Positions 1 through 4,073 of a stretch of 6,583 nt of DNA are shown piece by piece. The number at the start of each line of letters is the position of its first letter. Position 1 is the stretch's first letter. This stretch comes from Flavobacteriales bacterium CG18_big_fil_WC_8_21_14_2_50_32_9. GTDB taxonomy: Bacteria; Bacteroidota; Bacteroidia; Flavobacteriales_E; Vicingaceae. Below the pieces are notes generated by a model. The model searched no databases. It was given only the letters and a program-made list of their open reading frames with translations, and was not told where the DNA came from. A program made the position numbers and the translations under genes. Location of the stretch: the NCBI GenBank assembly GCA_002770955.1, contig PCUH01000253.1, forward strand, positions 764-7,346, read 5' to 3'.

Positions 1-6
1 GTTAAT

Positions 7-22
7 ATTCGTGAATTCGTGG
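7..22. repeat. Short tandem 8-mer, possible end of a dispersed intergenic repeat
   Basis: ATTCGTGA (7-14) is followed directly by ATTCGTGG (15-22). Tracts built from this unit resemble sequences I recall from intergenic DNA of Bacteroidota and some other phyla, where they are mistranslated into short peptides rich in Asn-Ser-Cys/Trp. Only two units are inside the window, so this may be the tail of a longer array to the left or a coincidence. Confidence 0.3.
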
Positions 23-106
23 CATTTAAACGGATTTTAATGAGTACCCAACTATTGTGAGGTTTCGTCTAATAAACGCTTAAACTTATAAACTAAATAA
101 AATAAA

Positions 107-138
107 TTTGTAAAGTTGTTGAACTAACATTAGTTTTG
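107..138 (+). promoter_or_regulatory. Bacteroidota-type promoter for the sirtuin gene
   Basis: TTTG at 107-110, a 20-base spacer and TAGTTTTG at 131-138 match the Bacteroidota sigma factor consensus exactly (TTTG or TTG, 19-21 bases, TAnnTTTG). Transcription would start near 144, leaving a leader of about 38 bases before the ATG at 182. A second TAnnTTTG match, TAAATTTG at 103-110, overlaps the -33 box but has no clear TTG at the right distance upstream. The leader just before the ATG is A-rich with no Shine-Dalgarno sequence, which is usual in this phylum. Confidence 0.5.
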
Positions 139-181
139 TTTATCGTTTATACAGAAGTTATTTAAAGTCCAAATAGTAAGA

Positions 182-880
182 ATGAAACAAAAAATTGTAG
201 TTTTTACAGGTGCTGGAGTGAGTGCTGAAAGTGGTATCCAAACTTTTAGAGATGGCGATGGCTTATGGGAAAATCATGATATTCAGGAAGTGGCAACTCC
301 CGAAGCATGGAGTAAAAAACCTAAATTGGTGTTAGATTTTTATAATGAACGAAGAAAACAGGTGTTGAAAGCAACACCAAACGAAGCCCATAAAACACTT
401 GTATTGTTAGAGCAATTTTTTGATGTTCAGATTATTACTCAGAATATTGACGACTTACATGAAAGAGCTGGTTCTACAAAGGTGTTGCATCTCCATGGAG
501 AAATTTTAAAAGCCCGTAGCACTTTTGATGATCAATTGTATGATTGGAAAAAGCCAACACTAAAATTAGGAGATAAATGTCCGAAAGGTTACCAACTTCG
601 TCCGCATGTGGTTTGGTTTGGAGAGTCTGTGCCGAACATGATAGTAGCTGCTAATTGTTGCGAAGGAGCAAATTTACTCATTGTTATAGGTACTTCGTTG
701 AATGTTTATCCGGCAGCTAATATTGTAAATTTTGTTCCAGAAGATTGTAAAAAGTATTTAATAGACCCCAAAATTCAGCAATCATTTATTGGTAATAATA
801 TTGAGCTTATTGAAAAAAAAGCAGGCGAGGGTGTTGTGGAATTGGTTAACCAGTTGTTGTCTTTGAAAGAAAATGTTTAG
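182..880 (+). CDS. cobB: NAD-dependent protein deacylase, class III sirtuin (CobB/SIRT5-like)
   Basis: A 232-residue sirtuin, predicted to remove acyl groups from protein lysines using NAD+, giving nicotinamide and O-acyl-ADP-ribose; cytoplasmic. The NAD-binding start GAGVSAESGI lies at residues 10-19, with TFRDGDGLW just after it. QNID is at 87-90, the catalytic His is H105 in HLHGE, then RPHVVWFGE (140-148), and GTSLNVYPAA (170-179) completes the Rossmann part. Y54 and R57 form the Y-x2-R pair that, in class III sirtuins such as SIRT5 and E. coli CobB, binds the carboxylate of succinyl- or malonyl-lysine, so desuccinylase/demalonylase activity is likely. The zinc-module segment between H105 and R140 has only one Cys (C133), so the usual four-Cys zinc site appears lost. 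Length fits the short bacterial family. It is single, with its own promoter, and its stop overlaps the stop of the convergent queG gene. The family is certain; the acyl preference is inferred. Confidence 0.95.
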   Translation: MKQKIVVFTGAGVSAESGIQTFRDGDGLWENHDIQEVATPEAWSKKPKLVLDFYNERRKQVLKATPNEAHKTLVLLEQFFDVQIITQNIDDLHERAGSTKVLHLHGEILKARSTFDDQLYDWKKPTLKLGDKCPKGYQLRPHVVWFGESVPNMIVAANCCEGANLLIVIGTSLNVYPAANIVNFVPEDCKKYLIDPKIQQSFIGNNIELIEKKAGEGVVELVNQLLSLKENV

Positions 881-1824
881 GGATTAAAATTTGTTTTTGA
901 AATCGCCCCAATATTTCTTTTTAATCCACTAAATTTTGTTCTTTTTACGGCAGATTTTCTAAATATTTCCTGAAATACTTCTTCTGTAATTTCTTCCCAT
1001 TCTTTTTTGGAGTAATTCAATAACCTATTATCTGGAGCAAAAAGTGGTTCTTGGTGTGGGGTAGAAAACCTATTCCAAGGACAAACATCTTGGCAAATGT
1101 CGCAACCAAATATCCATTCGTTAAAATTTTTAGTGTGTTCGTTGGGCAATAATTCATCTTTTAATTCTATGGTAAAGTACGAAATACATTTGCTTCCATC
1201 AATACTATTATTAGGTAAAATTGCATTGGTCGGACAAGCATCAATACAAGCAGTGCAAGAACCACAGTAATCTTTAATGGGAGCATCGTATTGTAATTCC
1301 ACATCCAAAATAATTTCTGCCAAAAAGAAAAAAGAACCTTGTTTTTTGTTGATTAACATGGTATTTTTTCCTATCCAGCCCAAACCACTTTTTTTTGCCC
1401 AAGCTCGTTCTAAAATTGGGGCTGAATCAGTAAAGACACGAGCATTTGCTTCTCCAATTTCATTGAAAATGAGTTGTAACAAAGTTTTTAGTTTATCTTT
1501 TATAATGAAGTGATAATCTTGTCCGTAAGCGTATTTACTGATTTTATAAGTGTTGTCTTGTTGTTCTTTTTCAGGGAAGTAGTTGTATAATAATGAAATA
1601 ACGGATTTACTTCCTTCTACTAATTTGGTGGGGTCTAATCGTTTTTCAAAATGATTTTCCATGTATTGCATCTTGCCGTGCATGTTGTTGGAAAGCCATT
1701 TCTCAAGTCGAGGAGCTTCCTCTTCCAAAAATTCTGCTTTAGCAACACCACAAAAGGAAAAGCCTAATTCATAGGCTTTTTGTTTGATAAATCTTGTATT
1801 CCTTTCAGTAGAATTTTTAATCAA
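877..1824 (-). CDS. queG: Epoxyqueuosine reductase QueG
   Basis: A 315-residue protein that carries out the last step of queuosine synthesis, reducing epoxyqueuosine to queuosine at the wobble base of tRNAs with GUN anticodons. The enzyme is cytoplasmic and uses cobalamin and two [4Fe-4S] clusters. The N-terminal half is the cobalamin-binding part; TDSAPILERAWAKKSGLGW (132-150) includes D133, the expected catalytic acid, followed by IGKN. The cluster cysteines are C187, C190, C193 and C197 (CGSCTACIDACP), then C241, C244 and C248 (CDICQDVCPW), with C213 between. The chain ends soon after the conserved TKFSGLKRNI, so it is the short form without the C-terminal HEAT-repeat extension. The start codon is TTG at 1824; the frame has no ATG between the upstream in-frame stop (1846-1848) and Met48, which is too far in. 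The TTG lies 4 bases past the stop of the lipoprotein gene, so translation is probably coupled. Last gene of a three-gene operon. Confidence 0.95.
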   Translation of the reverse strand: MIKNSTERNTRFIKQKAYELGFSFCGVAKAEFLEEEAPRLEKWLSNNMHGKMQYMENHFEKRLDPTKLVEGSKSVISLLYNYFPEKEQQDNTYKISKYAYGQDYHFIIKDKLKTLLQLIFNEIGEANARVFTDSAPILERAWAKKSGLGWIGKNTMLINKKQGSFFFLAEIILDVELQYDAPIKDYCGSCTACIDACPTNAILPNNSIDGSKCISYFTIELKDELLPNEHTKNFNEWIFGCDICQDVCPWNRFSTPHQEPLFAPDNRLLNYSKKEWEEITEEVFQEIFRKSAVKRTKFSGLKRNIGAISKTNFNP

Positions 1825-1828
1825 AATT

Positions 1829-2590
1829 TTAGCTGTTTTGGTTTTTTATGGTAAACATACGTTCTCCCGAATCATTAAAAGGTCCAGGAATTAGTTTTTT
1901 ATCCTTATCAAGTAAACGTAAACGAATGGTATTTTCTTTTTTTGTCAATCCTTCTATTTGGTAAGCAGCCCATTTTTTGATGTAAAAAACGGTTTCATTA
2001 ATTATAACTTCTAGTTGGTTACCATTTTCAGAAAGCGAAGTATTGAGTAGGCAAAAATCTAAGATAGCTTGGTTGTTTTGAGGTAAATAGTAAAACAAAT
2101 GAGGTGCTTTTGTGTTAAAAATTGGTTCATCAAAAAGTACAATATTTTCCAAAAAAGTTGCTTTGTTGGTTTTGATAGCCAACTTGTTTTTATCAGTTAA
2201 AAAAGCTAAAAAAACATTGTTTCCAGTTAAAAATTCTTGTTCAAAAATAGCTGAAGAATGTGTTTGAATGGTGTAATTATTTTGAATAGTTGTTATGCCA
2301 AAGTTTTGGTTGTTTTCAATAGTAAAATGAAGGGCATTCAATCCTTCTTTAAAGGGCTGATTTTTTAGCGAAAGTGAAGCGTCAGGATATTGCTGTGCTT
2401 TAATTTCTGTAAGCGAAATTTCATTAACAATATAATTTTTAATTTCTTTATCTATTTTTGGTTCAATCAGTTGAAGGGTTTCTGATTGCTCTTTGTTGTC
2501 CCTATAACTATCGGGATTGTTTTCCTTTTCAGTATTGCACGAAAGAAAGATTACAACAACACAAGAAAGAAGGTAAATTTTATTTTTCAT
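1829..2590 (-). CDS. Uncharacterised lipoprotein
   Basis: A 253-residue protein of unknown function. The N-terminus has a lysine, a hydrophobic stretch (residues 5-16) and the lipobox-like FLSC with C18 as the likely lipidated residue, followed by an acidic and Asn-rich linker to about residue 45. It is therefore expected to be anchored in the cell envelope. The rest looks all-beta, with two parts: about 60-150 and about 155-250. The second contains LDFCLLNTSLSENG, a KKWAAYQIEGL segment and ends with the conserved-looking LIPGPFNDSGERMF. That tail reminds me of proteins loosely named phosphopeptide-binding in flavobacterial genomes, but this is recall, not evidence of function. The residues after C18 (NTEKENN) contain acidic residues but do not clearly match the surface-export signal known from Capnocytophaga lipoproteins. 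It is the middle gene of the operon: 3 bases after the biotinyl protein and 4 bases before queG. The ATG at 2590 gives a complete signal peptide. Confidence 0.8.
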   Translation of the reverse strand: MKNKIYLLSCVVVIFLSCNTEKENNPDSYRDNKEQSETLQLIEPKIDKEIKNYIVNEISLTEIKAQQYPDASLSLKNQPFKEGLNALHFTIENNQNFGITTIQNNYTIQTHSSAIFEQEFLTGNNVFLAFLTDKNKLAIKTNKATFLENIVLFDEPIFNTKAPHLFYYLPQNNQAILDFCLLNTSLSENGNQLEVIINETVFYIKKWAAYQIEGLTKKENTIRLRLLDKDKKLIPGPFNDSGERMFTIKNQNS

Positions 2591-2593
2591 AGA

Positions 2594-3106
2594 CTATTGA
2601 AAATTAAGAATCAACTGATTTTTTTCAACCGCTTCGCCTGTGTTAACAGAAATGTTTTTAATTACTCCGTCAGTTGGCGATTTTATAGCATTTTCCATTT
2701 TCATAGCTTCTAAAATAAGCAATGTATCTCCTTTTTGAACAGTTTCCCCTTCTTTTGCAAGTAATGAAAGTACTAAGCCAGGCATTGGAGCTTTTAATTC
2801 AGCAACTTTGGTGATTAATAAATTATCCATTCCTAATATATGTAGCAATTCATCATATTTATTTTGCAATTGCATTTTGAACTTAACACCGTTTACTTTT
2901 ACAAAAACAGTTTTTTCATCACTATTGAGTTTTAACAACTCCAAATTGTAAGATTTATCATCCTTTATAGCATGAAAAAGATGGTCTTTTATTTTTATCA
3001 CATTCCAAGAAAACAATTCGTTGTTTAATTTTCCTTTCAAAGTGCTTTTGTCTAGCTCAACTTTGTATTCATTTTTATTTTCAGCAATTACTTTAATTAC
3101 ATGCAT
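2594..3106 (-). CDS. Biotin carboxyl carrier-type protein of an acyl-CoA carboxylase
   Basis: A 170-residue biotinyl-domain protein, predicted to carry CO2 on biotin between a biotin carboxylase and a carboxyltransferase (acetyl-CoA, propionyl-CoA or a related acyl-CoA); cytoplasmic. The C-terminal part, residues 100-169, is a full biotinyl domain: KAPMPG at 105-110, then ILEAMKMENAIKSPTDG with K136 of A-M-K-M as the biotinylated lysine, and a second half ending GEAVEKNQLIL. The AMKM motif favours biotin over lipoate. The N-terminal 90 residues are beta-rich (FVKVNGVKFKMQLQ at 68-81) and resemble the lead-in of carrier subunits from propionyl-CoA-type carboxylases. There is no Ala/Pro-rich linker as in E. 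coli AccB. It is the first gene of the operon with the lipoprotein and queG; no carboxylase or carboxyltransferase partner is in the window, although such genes often neighbour it in this phylum. The ATG at 3106 is the first usable start. Confidence 0.85.
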   Translation of the reverse strand: MHVIKVIAENKNEYKVELDKSTLKGKLNNELFSWNVIKIKDHLFHAIKDDKSYNLELLKLNSDEKTVFVKVNGVKFKMQLQNKYDELLHILGMDNLLITKVAELKAPMPGLVLSLLAKEGETVQKGDTLLILEAMKMENAIKSPTDGVIKNISVNTGEAVEKNQLILNFQ

Positions 3107-3140
3107 AAATAGTACTTTTATTTTTTTTGAATAATAAGTT

Positions 3141-3148
3141 CAAAAATA
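3141..3148 (-). promoter_or_regulatory. Candidate -7 box for the carrier protein-lipoprotein-queG operon
   Basis: Read on the minus strand this is TATTTTTG, an exact TAnnTTTG match, 34 bases before the ATG at 3106. Transcription would start near 3134 with a leader of about 27 bases. No TTG is present 19-21 bases upstream, so only half of the consensus supports it. It lies in the 62-base space shared with the divergent hydrolase gene. Confidence 0.4.
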
Positions 3149-3168
3149 AGTATAAAAACGATGTATTC

Positions 3169-3933
3169 ATGCCATTAAATTATAAAAAATTAGGAACAGG
3201 ACAACCATTAATTATTATTCATGGACTTTTTGGGTCATTAGACAATTGGATGACTTTTGCAAAAACAATGTCAGAAAATCATGAAGTGTATTTGATTGAT
3301 GCTAGAAACCATGGGCAATCTCCTCATAGTAATGTATTTAATATACAAGTTATGGCAGATGATTTGAAAGAATTTATAGATGAGAATCAATTGATTAATT
3401 CCATAATTTTAGGTCATTCCATGGGAGGAAAAATAGCCATGCAATTTGCAATAAACTATCCTTCAAAAATTGATAAATTAATAGTCGTAGATATTGCTCC
3501 AAAAGCATATCCAGTGCATCATGAGTTGATTATTGAAGGGTTGCAAGCATTGGATTTTAATGTGATAAAAACAAGAAATGCGGCAGACGAAAAATTATCA
3601 GCATACATTCCTGAGTTCTCTGTGCGTCAATTTTTACTTAAAAATTTATATTGGAAAGAAAAAGAACAGTTGGGTTTTCGGTTTAATTTAGAAGTAATTG
3701 CAAAAAACATTCATCATGTTGGAGAAGCATTAGTAACCAATGGTAAATCATTTAATAATCCAACTCTTTTTGTAAGAGGAGATAAATCCAATTATATTTT
3801 AGACAGTGATATGGATGAGATTCAAAAGATTTTCCCCAATTCAAATCTCATAACTATTAAAGATTCGGGACATTGGATACATGCCGAACAGCCTGAAGCA
3901 TTTTTATCGATGATAAAAAAATTCATCTCATAA
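3169..3933 (+). CDS. Alpha/beta hydrolase, YbfF-type esterase
   Basis: A 254-residue alpha/beta hydrolase predicted to cleave ester (perhaps acyl-CoA or thioester) bonds in the cytoplasm; there is no signal peptide. Numbered from the ATG at 3169, the oxyanion-side motif HGLFGSLDNW is at 18-27, IDARNHGQS at 44-52, and the nucleophile elbow GHSMGG has S84. D108 in VVDIAP lies 24 residues after it, the same spacing as Ser89 to Asp113 in E. coli YbfF. H235 in DSGHWIHAEQPE completes the triad. FVRGDKSNYI (201-210) is also typical of the YbfF group. The frame opens further upstream with a TTG at 3127, but that would add 14 Lys/Asn-rich residues not expected in the family and would start only 20 bases from the divergent gene. 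MPLNYKKLGTGQPLIIIHG is a normal family start, so I chose 3169. The true substrate cannot be told from sequence. Confidence 0.9.
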   Translation: MPLNYKKLGTGQPLIIIHGLFGSLDNWMTFAKTMSENHEVYLIDARNHGQSPHSNVFNIQVMADDLKEFIDENQLINSIILGHSMGGKIAMQFAINYPSKIDKLIVVDIAPKAYPVHHELIIEGLQALDFNVIKTRNAADEKLSAYIPEFSVRQFLLKNLYWKEKEQLGFRFNLEVIAKNIHHVGEALVTNGKSFNNPTLFVRGDKSNYILDSDMDEIQKIFPNSNLITIKDSGHWIHAEQPEAFLSMIKKFIS

Positions 3934-4073
3934 AAATTCTTTTTGCAACTAAATTTCCTATTGCAACGTCAAATTATTTATAACTAATTAATTTCTTTAT
4001 ATATGTTAATTATTGCAATACGTAACATTTTTTGTATTATTGTCGTAGTTATTCTCTTAATAAAAAATAAGTG
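3934..4073. other. Intergenic region upstream of the surface protein gene
   Basis: This 140-base AT-rich gap has no gene and no convincing GC-rich terminator hairpin after the hydrolase stop. It contains three copies of the palindrome TTGCAA (3943-3948, 3961-3966, 4013-4018) and the candidate promoter listed separately. An in-frame TAA at 4068-4070 fixes the left limit of the next gene, so that gene starts at GTG 4071 or ATG 4074. Confidence 0.6.
4013..4042 (+). promoter_or_regulatory. Candidate promoter for the SprB-repeat protein gene
   Basis: TTG at 4013-4015, a 19-base spacer and TATTATTG at 4035-4042 match the Bacteroidota consensus at 7 of 8 positions in the -7 box (A for T at position 5) with ideal spacing. 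Transcription would begin near 4048, giving a leader of about 26 bases. The -33 box lies inside the TTGCAA palindrome at 4013-4018, so a protein binding that palindrome could block the promoter. The region before the ATG is A-rich (AAAAAATAA), typical of translation starts in this phylum. Confidence 0.4.

Larger units (their letters stand above)
1..181. other. Intergenic region upstream of the sirtuin gene
   Basis: No gene can be supported here. The only open stretches at the left edge end quickly (TGA at 58-60 in frame 1, TAA at 38-40 in frame 2) and do not resemble a known protein end. The left edge carries two adjacent near-identical 8-mers, ATTCGTGA and ATTCGTGG, at 7-22. The rest is AT-rich and contains the promoter described separately. 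No terminator hairpin from an upstream gene is visible. Confidence 0.6.

Noticed and set aside
1388..1395. T8 tract within queG as a possible frameshift site
   Set aside because: The frame is intact and encodes the conserved A-K-K-S-G segment; there is no sign of a programmed or accidental shift.
1277..1513. 78-codon plus-strand open frame
   Set aside because: It lies wholly antisense to the conserved core of queG, has low-complexity translation and no family resemblance.
2486..2713. 75-codon plus-strand open frame
   Set aside because: It is antisense to the lipoprotein start and the end of the biotinyl domain, both of which are well supported; the translation has no recognisable features.
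3127..3168. N-terminal extension of the hydrolase from a TTG start
   Set aside because: The 14 extra residues are Lys/Asn-rich and not expected in the family; the ATG at 3169 gives a normal start and leaves room for a promoter.
3934..3967. Terminator after the hydrolase (AAAAATTCTTTTT and the TTGCAAC pair)
   Set aside because: The A/T inverted stretch is too weak for a stable stem, and the TTGCAAC copies are direct repeats, not the arms of a GC-rich hairpin.
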